From: Legionella busanensis
GTDB lineage: Bacteria; Pseudomonadota; Gammaproteobacteria; Legionellales; Legionellaceae
Direction: 5' to 3'
Length of the DNA stretch: 64,000 nt
Assembly: GCF_900461525.1 (NCBI RefSeq)
Contig: NZ_UGOD01000001.1
Coordinates: 527,001-591,000, forward strand
Shown piece after piece: positions 1-9,272 of this stretch. How positions within the stretch are numbered: the first letter of the stretch is position 1; each line of letters starts with the position of its first letter. The position numbers and the translations under genes were made by a program. Under the pieces are notes generated by a model that made no database searches, was not told where the DNA came from, and was given only the letters and a program-made list of their open reading frames with translations.

Positions 1-689
1 GCAGCACTTATAGTAATTAGAGAACGTGCATCTGATAATAGCGTTTCACTAAAACTAGCAAAGCTATAAGTTAAAAGTGCAAGGCTGCTACCAAATAAAA
101 TGAAACCTAGTTTATCTAAACGGTGCACTTGGCGAGGTGGCATATTGGGTAATAAATAATATGCTAATAAGAAAGCGATTAAGCCAATAGGCGCATTAAC
201 CCAAAAAATCCAACGCCACGAAAAATAATTGGTAATTAAACCGCCTAATACCGGCCCTAACATTAAGCCTATTGCACCTATCATTACAACAATACTTAAT
301 TTGCTAACTAATTCATGTCGCTCACATGTTCGAATAATAATTAATCTTCCTACTGGCATGGCTATAGAGCCGCCTAAACCTTGAATAAAACGGGCAACAA
401 TTAATTCTAAAAGATTAGTAGTAAAGCCACACCAAATCGAACTTAAAGTAAAAATTGCAATAGCTGTCATAAATATTTTTTTGGCACCAAATTTGTCAGC
501 TAACCAACCACTAATAGGAATAAAAATTGCCAAACTAAGAAGATAACTGATAAGAGCAAATTTTAATGAAACAGGATCGGCTTTTAAGCTATGCGCCATA
601 ACAGGAATAGCCGTGTTAATAATTGTGTTATCCACTGCTTCCATGAACATCACAAAAGCTACAATAAGCAAGATAATAGTTTTATTCAT
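1..689 (-). CDS. DHA2-family MFS drug efflux transporter, N-terminal part (3' end outside window)
   Basis: The start ATG lies at 687-689 on the minus strand, and 229 codons are visible before the left edge cuts the gene. The visible part begins with a hydrophobic helix and carries the DHA2 signature NTIINTAIPVMA near residue 27. It also has the MFS motif-A loop GWLADKFGAKK between the second and third helices. Further helices follow, including a RWIFWVNAPIG stretch typical of 14-helix EmrB/QacA proton antiporters. The expected role is drug or metabolite export across the inner membrane; the substrate cannot be read from sequence. It is divergent from the small secreted-protein gene at 800. 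Confidence 0.85.
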   Translation of the reverse strand, partial: MNKTIILLIVAFVMFMEAVDNTIINTAIPVMAHSLKADPVSLKFALISYLLSLAIFIPISGWLADKFGAKKIFMTAIAIFTLSSIWCGFTTNLLELIVARFIQGLGGSIAMPVGRLIIIRTCERHELVSKLSIVVMIGAIGLMLGPVLGGLITNYFSWRWIFWVNAPIGLIAFLLAYYLLPNMPPRQVHRLDKLGFILFGSSLALLTYSFASFSETLLSDARSLITISA

Positions 690-731
690 AATATATTTTG
701 TTTAAGTGTTAAATAAAAACACAAAGATGAT

Positions 732-760
732 TTGTTTATTCCTCTCATGAGAAGTATTAT
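732..760 (+). promoter_or_regulatory. candidate sigma-70 promoter for the gene at 800
   Basis: A TTGTTT box (732-737) and a TATTAT box (755-760) are separated by 17 bp. They lie about 40 bp upstream of the ATG at 800, in the divergent gap between the MFS gene and the secreted protein. In DNA this AT-rich such matches are common, so this is only a candidate. Confidence 0.3.
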
Positions 761-799
761 AGGCATGCTTAGATTTTAAGTGAAAGGAGTAAGGAAGTT

Positions 800-1195
800 A
801 TGAAAAAAATAGCGATCGTTTTAGCATGTAGTTTATCAGCTGTTGCCTATGCAAAACAGTCAGATGCAACTCTCTTATGTGGCTACAAAGATTATTTTCG
901 TTTAAGTGATGCTACCCATCCTGGTATTTATATCGTTGAGGCTAATACATCCCCTGAAATGTATATGCAAGTGATTAGTCCTCGTAGTTTTGAATTGCGT
1001 GATACGCCTGCTTGTCGTAGTGGTTATGCGCATATTACGGTAGCTTATGATAATTATAATTGGTGTATCTTAGATATCAAAGATGGCCCCTATATGAACC
1101 ATCCTGTCGTAAAAGCTACTTGCAGCGGTATTCGATACAAAGGTACAAAATATGATGGCATAGGTTCTTATTCATATACCATCGAACTTGATTAA
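800..1195 (+). CDS. small secreted hypothetical protein
   Basis: This 131-residue protein starts with a short, clear signal peptide: MKK, a hydrophobic core, then a cleavage region near AYA-K at about residue 19. The mature part is polar and contains five cysteines (in LLCGYKD, TPACRSG, WCILD and ATCSG among others), which suggests disulfides in the periplasm or outside the cell. A purine-rich Shine-Dalgarno (AAGGAG, with GGAAG closer) precedes the ATG. I recognise no family. It stands alone, between the divergent MFS gene and an inverted repeat that may terminate it. Confidence 0.7.
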   Translation: MKKIAIVLACSLSAVAYAKQSDATLLCGYKDYFRLSDATHPGIYIVEANTSPEMYMQVISPRSFELRDTPACRSGYAHITVAYDNYNWCILDIKDGPYMNHPVVKATCSGIRYKGTKYDGIGSYSYTIELD

Positions 1196-1240
1196 AACAC
1201 TATTATTCAGGGTAGCTTAGCTGCTCTGAACATAATTATT

Positions 1241-1384
1241 AGACCTCTTGCCTAACCGGTTTATTTTACGCGATTTCTGTGTTGCAAGGATTTCTCCGGT
1301 GCTCATTTACGCCATATAAACTCCGCTCCTCAAAACCCTTGCGCCTTGCACTCACCCAAAATAAACAGGTTAGGCAAGAGGTCT
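1241..1384. repeat. 144-bp element bounded by 27-bp inverted repeats
   Basis: The arms 1241-1267 and 1358-1384 are inverted copies of 27 bp with one mismatch; the outer sequence is AGACCTCTTGCCTAACC. The interior of about 90 bp has no open frame. It holds a further short inverted pair (TTGCAAGG / CCTTGC). The size and terminal inverted repeats fit a MITE-like or REP-like unit. It lies between convergent genes and may also act as a terminator. Confidence 0.75.
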
Positions 1385-1389
1385 ATTCT

Positions 1390-2277
1390 CTAAATTAAGG
1401 GATAAATAAGCTGGGCAAGTGAGAGCATAAAAGCTGGGTCGCCTTTATCTTCAATAAACCATTGAGCAGATAATATGACTCGTAAAAATACCCAGGATGT
1501 TAAACAAGTTAAGTCAATATCTAAAGCTGTTGCTAGTTTAGTAAGTCGTTCTTGAATCATTGTTTTACAATTCTGTTTGTTTTGATTTAATTCTTCTTTA
1601 CTAATTAGATCATAAGCTGCTGCTTCAAATCCCATATCGCCAATAATGCCTTTAGGATCAATGGCTACCCAATTTTTCTGGTGATTAAGAATATTGTCTA
1701 AATGTAAATCACCATGGCAAAGATAAGTATGCGCCCCTGTATTAAGAAGCTTAGATTTTAATCTCTTTGCTTTATCAATTAAAGATGTTTCAAACTGTTG
1801 GGGTGCTAAGTTGTCTATTACTCTTAACCAATGGCTAACTGAGTAAAATTGATGATTTTTAGGGGGTGATTTGGCTGCAAGTTGCTTAACAACGCTGGCA
1901 TAGTAAGTTATTTTTTCGTGCAGCGTTAATTCAGGAATATGTTTTAGAGAATGTCCAGGAGTAGCCTGCTCAAGTAGTAAGGCATTATAATTTAAATCAT
2001 ACGCTAGCACATTAATGCACCCCTGGCCATTAAAGTGAGTTAACGCCTGATATTCGTCACTAATAGTGTTTTTGTCACAACCAAGTTTTAATACAATAGG
2101 TGTTTGCTGTTGAAGCATGCCTTTAGCTACATAATGCCAAGTCATATTGTCAACTGGTTTAAGATTTGCAAGTAACCATTGGGTTGATAACAGTTTTATT
2201 GTTGCAGGAAGGGTGTCTAACCATTGCTGTCCCTGCATACCAAAAGCGCCAAGTACATTTTTTTTTAAAGTTTTCAT
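1390..2277 (-). CDS. APH(6)/hydroxyurea-kinase-type phosphotransferase
   Basis: A 295-residue protein of the aminoglycoside/hydroxyurea phosphotransferase family (streptomycin 6-kinase type). The catalytic loop HGDLHLDN is at residues 188-195 (catalytic Asp190), and the metal-binding DPKG is at 207-210 inside AIDPKGIIGDMGFE, a signature of this subfamily. The N-lobe lysine is probably in IVLKLG near residue 64. Members phosphorylate small hydroxylated molecules in the cytoplasm, and some inactivate streptomycin. Real substrates of environmental homologues are mostly unknown, so a resistance role is only possible. The gene is monocistronic. Confidence 0.8.
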   Translation of the reverse strand: MKTLKKNVLGAFGMQGQQWLDTLPATIKLLSTQWLLANLKPVDNMTWHYVAKGMLQQQTPIVLKLGCDKNTISDEYQALTHFNGQGCINVLAYDLNYNALLLEQATPGHSLKHIPELTLHEKITYYASVVKQLAAKSPPKNHQFYSVSHWLRVIDNLAPQQFETSLIDKAKRLKSKLLNTGAHTYLCHGDLHLDNILNHQKNWVAIDPKGIIGDMGFEAAAYDLISKEELNQNKQNCKTMIQERLTKLATALDIDLTCLTSWVFLRVILSAQWFIEDKGDPAFMLSLAQLIYPLI

Positions 2278-2330
2278 GCTAAAGCAATATCTCGCTGCTA
2301 AATGTTTTAGAAATTTAGCAATTTAAGCTG

Positions 2331-2401
2331 AAAAAGCGCAGTCTACACGAAGTATATGATACATCCCCATCTACAAGGGGACAAGCTTTGAAGCGCTTTT
2401 T
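2331..2401. repeat. intergenic inverted repeat
   Basis: AAAAAGCGC at 2331-2339 pairs with GCGCTTTTT at 2393-2401. A smaller CCCC/GGGG hairpin (near 2365-2382) sits between the arms. It lies between two minus-strand genes and may be a short dispersed repeat or a weak terminator for the 216-residue gene. No coding sequence is seen here. Confidence 0.5.
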
Positions 2402-2418
2402 GCGGTAGGGATTAGCCA

Positions 2419-3069
2419 TCAAAAAGGTTTAGTTGTGGACCTAGCTTGCGCATTAGCGCTACTAGCCTCATTAATTAGCTGCTCAAAAAATAATTCTATT
2501 TGAGTGGTTTGTGCTACGCTACCTTGCTGAATCTTAACTAGAACTCGATCTTGATATAATATGGAATGACGTCTAATTAGCACAGAACCGCCCGTGTGCT
2601 CTTTGGTTATCTGGTAGTTATTAGTCTTTAGTGCTGATCGTAGGTTTTGGAGAAATATTTTACTTTCTGCTTTATTGTTGCCGCCAATTAAGCAGGTTTC
2701 GCTATCTGCCTTATGTTCATCAAGGATTTTATCTAAACAACTGATAAATTTTTTAATGTCTGTTTCAGTATCTAGGTGAGTCAATGTACCCAATATCCCA
2801 TCATTTGTAATAACGGTGATACAACCATAAGCTGTAAATTTATCCTCTAGTTTTGACCGCAAATTACCATCAAAATTTATAGTTTGAATAGGTCCATGAG
2901 GTGAATTCCATACTAAGTCTTTATTGTGTCCTTCACCCTCTACGTCACCTATTTCCATAGCTTCATCAGATAACTCTGCCATTGATACTTCTTCTTCCAT
3001 GGCTTCTTTATCTTCATTTTTTGATGTTTCTAGTTTAAAAAACATATAAAAAGGTTTAAATAAATACAT
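2419..3069 (-). CDS. hypothetical protein
   Basis: A 216-residue protein that I do not recognise. The N-terminal 60 residues are acidic and low in complexity (runs of E and D). The rest alternates short strands and helices, with a Ser/Ala-rich C-terminus ending in STTKPF. No signal peptide or membrane segment is visible. There is no strong Shine-Dalgarno at this start, and an internal ATG (residue 9) could be the true one. A polar or acidic C-terminal tail can occur in Dot/Icm substrates, but this alone is not evidence of secretion. Confidence 0.6.
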   Translation of the reverse strand: MYLFKPFYMFFKLETSKNEDKEAMEEEVSMAELSDEAMEIGDVEGEGHNKDLVWNSPHGPIQTINFDGNLRSKLEDKFTAYGCITVITNDGILGTLTHLDTETDIKKFISCLDKILDEHKADSETCLIGGNNKAESKIFLQNLRSALKTNNYQITKEHTGGSVLIRRHSILYQDRVLVKIQQGSVAQTTQIELFFEQLINEASSANAQARSTTKPF

Positions 3070-3211
3070 TTATAATAAATTATGACTAAATATAAAATTT
3101 ATTTCAAGGGTATATATCTTAAAATTTAATTAGGAAGATTAGAGGCAATTTGAAATAGTTTAAAGTTGAAGCTACATTAATTAATGATATATCAATTACA
3201 AGGAGAGTAAC

Positions 3212-3553
3212 ATGAGTATGCAATATCATTCAGAAGATATCGTAAGAACAGAAGATGTGATTGGTAAAGAAGTTAAATCACCTAACTTAGAAGATTTAGG
3301 TACTATTGAAGAAATCGTGCTTGATAAATTTAACGGCCAAGCTCGTTATATTGTTCTTTCATTCGGTGGTTTTATGGGTTTTGGTGATAAATATTTTGCA
3401 TTTCCTTGGAAAAGTATTAGTTACAATAAAGAAGAAGAATGCTTTATTTTAAATGTTGATAAAGATAAGTTAAATAGAGACTATGGTTTCGATAAAGATC
3501 ATTGGCCTGATATGAGTCGTTGGGGCGGTACTATCGATAACTATTATAGATAA
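3212..3553 (+). CDS. PRC-barrel domain protein
   Basis: A 113-residue cytoplasmic protein consisting of one PRC-barrel. The pattern is DVIGKEVKSPNLEDLGTIEE followed by a beta-strand pair (RYIVLSFGG) and FAFPWKSI at about residues 69-76. Such stand-alone PRC-barrel proteins are often stress-induced, and their molecular role is poorly known. A strong AAGGAG Shine-Dalgarno lies 7 bp before the ATG, and a clear terminator follows, so the gene is a single-gene unit. Confidence 0.85.
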   Translation: MSMQYHSEDIVRTEDVIGKEVKSPNLEDLGTIEEIVLDKFNGQARYIVLSFGGFMGFGDKYFAFPWKSISYNKEEECFILNVDKDKLNRDYGFDKDHWPDMSRWGGTIDNYYR

Positions 3554-3559
3554 GTGAGT

Positions 3560-3592
3560 AAGGCGCCATATTTAAGGCGCCTTATGTTTTTA
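3560..3592 (+). terminator. rho-independent terminator after the PRC-barrel gene
   Basis: A perfect 8-bp GC-rich stem, AAGGCGCC (3560-3567) paired with GGCGCCTT (3575-3582), is followed by ATGTTTTTA. It sits 7 bp after the stop codon. Confidence 0.85.
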
Positions 3593-3619
3593 ATCGTCTT
3601 AAAAGACTAAACAATAAAT

Positions 3620-4840
3620 TTAATCATGCATATGCAGGGCAACTTTAATCCAGCCTTCTTCACGTTTATCAAAATGCTCATAGGCTTCTAATACATCAGA
3701 AATAGCGACTTTTTGGGTCAGAATTGCTAAAGGATCTATTCTTTTATCTTCAATTAAAGCAAGTAATTGTGGTATATAAGCGCGGTGAGGGCAGTTACCC
3801 ATCACTATTTTTAAATTTTTATTCATAGCTTCCCCAATGGGATAAACTTTAAAAGAGGGTGGATAGACACCTACAATAGAAATAGTTCCACATTTGGCTG
3901 CTAGCTGTACCCCTTCTCTTAAAGCGTAACTTGGCGCATTACCTGGTACCCATTGTTTAGTTTGATTTAAAGCATTAGGCGCAATTTGCATAAGTTCCCT
4001 TTCAAACTCAGCTTGTTGTTGCCTGGCTTTCTTAGCAGCAGGGCCATGTTTTGGCGCAAAAGCATCAATTCCTACGGCATCAATAACAACATCAGCTAAG
4101 GTGCCATTGGTTAAATCCTCAATCACTTCAACCGGGTCTTCTTTATTAAAATTGATACATTCAGCACCTTGTAGCCGTGCCATCTCTAAGCGTGAGGGAA
4201 TAGAGTCAATAGCAAAAATACGTGATACGCCACGTAATTTACTGCTGGCAATAGCAAACTGGCCAACAGGTCCACAGCCTAATACAACAACGACATCACC
4301 TTGTTTAGCGCGGGCATTATCTACAGCAAAATAAGCAGTTGGAAAAATATCTGATACTAAAATTGCTTGATCATCCGAAATGGTATCAGATAGTTTAATT
4401 AAATTATTATTAGCAAAAGGAACCCGTACATACTCTGCCTGACACCCATTAAAAGGCCCAGTTGTTGTAGGTCCACCGTAAAAGGCGGTGCCAGCTGCAG
4501 GTCCATTTGGATTAGCAGTATCACATTGTGAGTAACATCCTTTTCGACACATCACACAGTAGCCACAAGAAATAGTAGAGGGAATAACTACCCGATCACC
4601 TTCCTGTAAATTTCTTACCTCACTGCCTATTGCTTCAACAATTCCAACGGCTTCATGGCCTAATACCGTACCAGACTTCATAGGTCCCATCGTGCCACGA
4701 ATAAAGTGTAAGTCTGTACCACAAATAGCTGAAGTTGTGATTTTAACTAAAGCATCATACTGATCTTCTATTCTAGGTTTTCTGATTTCCTCTAGCCGAA
4801 TATCACCAATATCATGAAATACAAGTGCTTTCATTCCCAT
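3620..4840 (-). CDS. zinc-dependent alcohol/formaldehyde dehydrogenase-like protein
   Basis: A medium-chain dehydrogenase of about 406 residues. Catalytic-zinc ligands are in ICGTDLHF (Cys about 41) and GHEAVG (about 63-68). The structural zinc site is the four-cysteine stretch CGYCVMCRKGCYSQC (about 93-107). The Rossmann motif VVVLGCGPVG gives NAD binding. An insert rich in K/Q (about 265-300) is typical of the glutathione-independent formaldehyde dehydrogenase-like branch. ATG at 4838-4840 is preferred over a GTG one codon upstream because AAGGAGG lies at ideal spacing before it. The role is oxidation of small alcohols or aldehydes; the substrate is unknown. Confidence 0.88.
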   Translation of the reverse strand: MGMKALVFHDIGDIRLEEIRKPRIEDQYDALVKITTSAICGTDLHFIRGTMGPMKSGTVLGHEAVGIVEAIGSEVRNLQEGDRVVIPSTISCGYCVMCRKGCYSQCDTANPNGPAAGTAFYGGPTTTGPFNGCQAEYVRVPFANNNLIKLSDTISDDQAILVSDIFPTAYFAVDNARAKQGDVVVVLGCGPVGQFAIASSKLRGVSRIFAIDSIPSRLEMARLQGAECINFNKEDPVEVIEDLTNGTLADVVIDAVGIDAFAPKHGPAAKKARQQQAEFERELMQIAPNALNQTKQWVPGNAPSYALREGVQLAAKCGTISIVGVYPPSFKVYPIGEAMNKNLKIVMGNCPHRAYIPQLLALIEDKRIDPLAILTQKVAISDVLEAYEHFDKREEGWIKVALHMHD

Positions 4841-5037
4841 CACAACCTCCTTGTTTGTTTAGCTGCTCATAAGAGCTTAATGGTTTAATACTAGTTTATA
4901 AGTAAATACCATCATTTACTAAGTTAAACACTAAATTTATTAAGTTATGAATTAGGCTGCTTCAGACACCCTATTACCTACAAAGGAAAGACATTCATTA
5001 TTTAAGATTTAAGCAACAAAGCTACGTTAAATATTTT

Positions 5038-5121
5038 GTCATCCCCGCGTAGGCGAGGATCTATCCCTTAATGAACATCGAAGTTAATTTGTAGATAGAT
5101 TCCCGTCTACGCGGGAAAGAC
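5038..5121. repeat. 84-bp dispersed palindromic repeat, copy 1
   Basis: The outer arms GTCATCCCCGCGTAGGCG and the inverted TCTACGCGGGAAAGAC frame a unit that recurs, at the same length, at 16610-16693, including the internal ATCCCTTAATGA block. It is noncoding. It occupies part of the 435-bp gap between the dehydrogenase and the small membrane protein; I see nothing else coding in that gap. Confidence 0.8.
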
Positions 5122-5278
5122 CTTTATTAGCGACGCAACAAAGTCAATCTCCAAAGAGCTCTATGGGTTAAATTAAGTTGGCTAAGATGAACTTAAGGGT
5201 ATGAACAATAATGAAAGCTTTAAAAACAACAGTTATACTGTAATAGTAATTGATATTGGAACAAGCGTTCCAATATAT

Positions 5279-5605
5279 TTATGTAGTGAATTTTGTTAAC
5301 ACCTCATTATAAACAGCATCACCGCCATTAACGATATTTCTTAAAGCATTCTCTACCTCAAGACTCTCGGTTTTGGCCTGCGATGAGAAGAAGGTATTAA
5401 TTTTATTAATAGTATTAGAACCTGGCCTTCTACGTTTTCCTAATTCATGAAGGTAGGATAATAAAAACGCATTTGCTGTAAGGGTAACGGTTAAGCCAAC
5501 TTTAGTATCAAGGGCATATAGAGGAGTAATTATTAGATTCACAAGACCAAGCAATTTTGACGTATTTGCTGCTTTCTCTTCAACTTTTTTGTCATTTTTT
5601 TGCAT
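5279..5605 (-). CDS. small hypothetical membrane-associated protein
   Basis: A 108-residue protein. A charged N-terminus is followed by two moderately hydrophobic stretches (about 18-35, LLGLVNLIITPLYAL, and about 38-52), then RRRPGS and a polar tail. ATG at 5603-5605 is chosen over the upstream TTG because AAGGA lies 8 bp before it. No family is recognised. It is divergent from the long coiled-coil gene at 5845, with a 239-bp gap that must hold both promoters. Confidence 0.6.
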   Translation of the reverse strand: MQKNDKKVEEKAANTSKLLGLVNLIITPLYALDTKVGLTVTLTANAFLLSYLHELGKRRRPGSNTINKINTFFSSQAKTESLEVENALRNIVNGGDAVYNEVLTKFTT

Positions 5606-5844
5606 ATTCAATCCTTTTTAATACAAGCGGCCTTATGAATATATGCTAAGAACAATAAGTTGGCAATACAGTAAAAAATTTAATCATTATAAGCTTACTC
5701 TAATTAACTTTATGAAAATCAAATATCTTCCATGAAGGCTAAATTGATTCCATTATGATTAAAACTTAATATTCCCTTAATAATTACCCTTTATACTCGC
5801 AAGCTTCTTTGAATTACTAAGAAAGTCAATTAGGGTAAAATTAA

Positions 5845-8800
5845 ATGAATATTCATGAGTTACTTAATAAAATAGCAAAGACTAAAGAAGCATTTGCAGA
5901 ATATACTGAGAGTAAAGAGCCTGAATTTAACCTTAATTTAGATAAAAACTTAGAAGGGAAATATCTTGCAGTAGTAGATTCCCAATTTACACCAACTCAT
6001 GTTGAAGACTATGAAAAACAAATTGAGCTATTACAGCACTATTATAATGAACTTAAGCAATTACCAGCACAAGCGAAGATAGTAAGTAATGAAGGGCAAT
6101 TAGACCTGTTAATAACTGAAACGTTAACTGAAATAAATAAAACAATTGTTAGCTTGCACCAAGAGAAAAGAAAATTATTAACAGAAGAAAAACAGAGCCA
6201 AATTCGAGCATCATTTCAACAGCTACAAGAAGCTAGACGCCTTGAACTAATAGCAACAGTAGGTGAAACTCACTGCCTTGAACAGTATGATTCTAATGTA
6301 CAGAGGCTTAGTAGGCAGGGAATTTACCGCCTTGAAGACATTATTAGTGATCCGAACGTCATTATAGACAATAAGGATAAATATGCTAGTGCAGTTGGTA
6401 TTTTAGATTTAAAAGTGACTCATCGAAAAGAATTTCTTCTTAAGGCGCAAGAAGAGTTAGTTAAATATCAACAGGTGTTTAAAGAAAACCAGGGATTATA
6501 TGTTTCTACCAGTAAAGTTCCTAAAGAACAATTAAAACGGTACTTAGAAAGTGATACGCGCTCTAAGTCACATAACAAGTGGCTTGATGATTATTATAGT
6601 CGAGCAAAATCTACCGAAGGAAGCGTATGGGGTTGGTTAACAGAACAGGCTAAATACCGTACAACTATTTTTTCAACAGCTGAAGCAGATGAAGATTGGT
6701 ATTCCTTAGCGCAGTTAATTGATGAAAAATTAAGTCAAATTAGAGAAGAGTTAAAAGTTCAATTAGATGGTGAAGCTGTAACTTCAGTGCCTGAAAACTT
6801 AGCAAACGATAACTTATATACAATTCAGCAAAAATATCAAACTATTAAACAATTGGAAAAGCAGGAAATTGCCCAACTTGATCAATGGAATAAAGAGAAT
6901 GTTCCTGTTATTCAGAAAGCAATACAAGCTAGGTTCTTTACACAATTGGCAAATCTTAGCAATCAGCAAGCGGTTGTCGAAAATAAAATTTATCTGGTTG
7001 ATAATAAATATGCGGAAATTATAGACAAAGTAAATGAGCAGTTACAGACGATAGTTAATTCAATGTTAACCGATAGCGCTCAAACTCCCCTAGATTTAGA
7101 CCAAGCGCAAAAAGCGATAGCAGCAATTGATGTTGAATCCTTACTAGCTAGCAGTAACCATTATCGCAATCCAAGTTGTAACACGCTAGAACAGGAAATT
7201 GCTAAGCAATTTACTACACTAGAGCGTATTCGGAATAAAGACATTGCTGATTTAACAAAAAAAATCATTAACTTGCCCAAGGAGTTAGCGCAATTTAAAC
7301 AAGTCACACAAGAGAACTTGCGTACTTTAAATGATCAAAAACTAAAATTACAGGAAACAAGAGGACAGCTAAGGAAAGTTATCGCAACTTTGCAGAGTCT
7401 TACTTTAATTCAACTAGAATTAACTTGTCTACAAAAACAAGTAGCTGCTTTAAAAGTTGATGATAGTCAGGGTAAGCACAAATTATTCACGCAACTTGCT
7501 AAAGTTCAATCTCAAATACGAGAACTAGAAATAAAAGAATTGGAGAGCCTTAAACATCCAATAAGTCGAGCAAAGCTTGACGAAATCAAAATGCTTGCGA
7601 GCGTAGTTAACGAAGCAAAAACAGCTCATCAAGAAAGGCTATTAACCGATATGGATCTCTCTATTTATGACTTAAATAATGGAGCAAGATTGTTGTCCAT
7701 TAAATCTGCTGCAGAAAGATCTGATTTTGCTAAAGAAATTAAAGAAGAGTTAGATAACTTAAAAGAGACTTTGCAAACTAGTTTCAACATAAGCGATAAA
7801 CGCGAAGTTCAAAGTAAAAAGACTTTTATAGAAAAGAAAATTAAAGACTTTGAGCAGCTAGCAGTTACAGTTATTCCTATGCTTAATGATGTTGAAACAA
7901 TTCTAAGGGATTATACTCAATTACTAGAGCGAGCTACGGCCCTTGAGAAAGATACTCAATTTGTGCCACGTTTTGAGCTTGGTCGTGACATTTCACAATT
8001 AGATAAGGATACAAAATCTATCATAGAGAAAGCTAAATCCCTACCTAAAAATATGGCCTATGCAGAGCCACTTTATGAAAGATTAACTCAAATAGATACT
8101 GCTCAAAGCCAGCTTGCTAAAATCAAACAAGCATGGGCAGAAGAGGCAAATAAAGACAGGATAGGTTTTTTTAATGCATTGACTAAAGAAGTGGAAGAGG
8201 GTTATCTGCACTTAATTGATAGTTACAAGACGCTGCCATCATTTACTCCCACGAAGCGCTTTCATGAAAATACAGAGAGAGCAGATTTTTATATAAGTGT
8301 GCTAGCCTTTGAGAAAAGTATTCTTCTTGAGAAATTAAAAGCTTATCAGGATAAAATTCCTCAGTCTTCTAATGAAGAAAATGAGTCTATAAATGAAGTT
8401 AAGGACGCATATTTAAGAATTAATGAATATAAAACGGCGTTGCAAGACCTTTTATTAACTGACCTAGAAGCAAGTTATAAAGCACTATCTACTAAGTGTC
8501 GTATGTATTCTTTGCCTTCATTTAAATTTTATACTAAAGATAAAACAAAAATAGCTCAGGAAATTCAGCTCTTTAAGAAGAGCTCTTTATTTAAAGCTTA
8601 TCAAGCCTTAGCGGGTATCTCTCCTGCATCTATGGAACGTTTTAATGATTATGAAAAGCAGTTAAGTTCTTTTGTTGCGCCAGAGAAAAAGGACATACCT
8701 ATTTTTACCCGTAAGGCGAAAGAGGAAGTAGCGCATAGATACTTTAGAGATGAAAGTGGCGCAGGAATTTTTGATATTTATTTAGAGAGACGACATCAAG

Positions 8801-9123
8801 CCTTTTGGTTTAAGGATTTCATAGGTTCAATGTCTGCTTGCTTCTTAGGTGTTTTTGGTTTTCAAAGCGAGCAGGACAAGCGTAAAGAATATATACAAAA
8901 TTTAAAATCAGCCTATCAAGACTATAAAGCTGATGTAACCAAGTATGAGAGCCTAGTGACGCTCATAGATGATGGAATAAAGCAATTTAAGCCAAGAGTT
9001 GAAGAAGGTAAAGCTGGGTATGGCCAAACATTACAATCTTATTTACAAGGTTTTAAACGGACTGTTGAAACAGTCTATGAGCAAAATACCTTGGCCGCAG
9101 AGAAATTAAGATTGCATGTATAA
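5845..9123 (+). CDS. large coiled-coil protein, candidate Dot/Icm effector
   Basis: A 1092-residue protein that is almost entirely amphipathic helix, rich in E, K, Q and L, with long coiled-coil stretches over about 10-130, 190-230, 330-560 and 600-800. No signal peptide is present. The only hydrophobic patch is near residues 990-1010 (FIGSMSACFLGVFGF), which might insert into or touch a membrane. The C-terminal 80 residues are again helical. This architecture is common among Legionella translocated proteins that bridge host membranes, but I recognise no catalytic motif and no named homologue. It is followed by a terminator and is transcribed alone. Confidence 0.7.
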   Translation: MNIHELLNKIAKTKEAFAEYTESKEPEFNLNLDKNLEGKYLAVVDSQFTPTHVEDYEKQIELLQHYYNELKQLPAQAKIVSNEGQLDLLITETLTEINKTIVSLHQEKRKLLTEEKQSQIRASFQQLQEARRLELIATVGETHCLEQYDSNVQRLSRQGIYRLEDIISDPNVIIDNKDKYASAVGILDLKVTHRKEFLLKAQEELVKYQQVFKENQGLYVSTSKVPKEQLKRYLESDTRSKSHNKWLDDYYSRAKSTEGSVWGWLTEQAKYRTTIFSTAEADEDWYSLAQLIDEKLSQIREELKVQLDGEAVTSVPENLANDNLYTIQQKYQTIKQLEKQEIAQLDQWNKENVPVIQKAIQARFFTQLANLSNQQAVVENKIYLVDNKYAEIIDKVNEQLQTIVNSMLTDSAQTPLDLDQAQKAIAAIDVESLLASSNHYRNPSCNTLEQEIAKQFTTLERIRNKDIADLTKKIINLPKELAQFKQVTQENLRTLNDQKLKLQETRGQLRKVIATLQSLTLIQLELTCLQKQVAALKVDDSQGKHKLFTQLAKVQSQIRELEIKELESLKHPISRAKLDEIKMLASVVNEAKTAHQERLLTDMDLSIYDLNNGARLLSIKSAAERSDFAKEIKEELDNLKETLQTSFNISDKREVQSKKTFIEKKIKDFEQLAVTVIPMLNDVETILRDYTQLLERATALEKDTQFVPRFELGRDISQLDKDTKSIIEKAKSLPKNMAYAEPLYERLTQIDTAQSQLAKIKQAWAEEANKDRIGFFNALTKEVEEGYLHLIDSYKTLPSFTPTKRFHENTERADFYISVLAFEKSILLEKLKAYQDKIPQSSNEENESINEVKDAYLRINEYKTALQDLLLTDLEASYKALSTKCRMYSLPSFKFYTKDKTKIAQEIQLFKKSSLFKAYQALAGISPASMERFNDYEKQLSSFVAPEKKDIPIFTRKAKEEVAHRYFRDESGAGIFDIYLERRHQAFWFKDFIGSMSACFLGVFGFQSEQDKRKEYIQNLKSAYQDYKADVTKYESLVTLIDDGIKQFKPRVEEGKAGYGQTLQSYLQGFKRTVETVYEQNTLAAEKLRLHV

Positions 9124-9177
9124 GCTAAAATGCATCAGTTTTTAAAAGAGACGCTTTTAAATAGTTAAATTTTGAAT

Positions 9178-9208
9178 AAAGGCCATTTACATTGTAAATA
9201 GCCTTTTT
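9178..9208 (+). terminator. rho-independent terminator after the coiled-coil gene
   Basis: AAAGGCCATTTACA (9178-9191) pairs with TGTAAATAGCCTTT (9193-9206) with one mismatch, and T-rich sequence follows. It lies 55 bp after the stop at 9123. Confidence 0.8.
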
Positions 9209-9272
9209 ATTTCAATTATTCCTTAAATATATTGTAATATAATTTATTATCTAGCTTTTAAAAGAGGGCTTC

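Noticed and set aside
1390..2277. Confident streptomycin-resistance gene
   Set aside because: The APH(6)-type motifs are present, but environmental homologues often have other substrates and there is no resistance context.
4101..4334. Antisense open frame within the dehydrogenase gene
   Set aside because: It is the complementary shadow of a clearly real enzyme with conserved zinc and NAD motifs.
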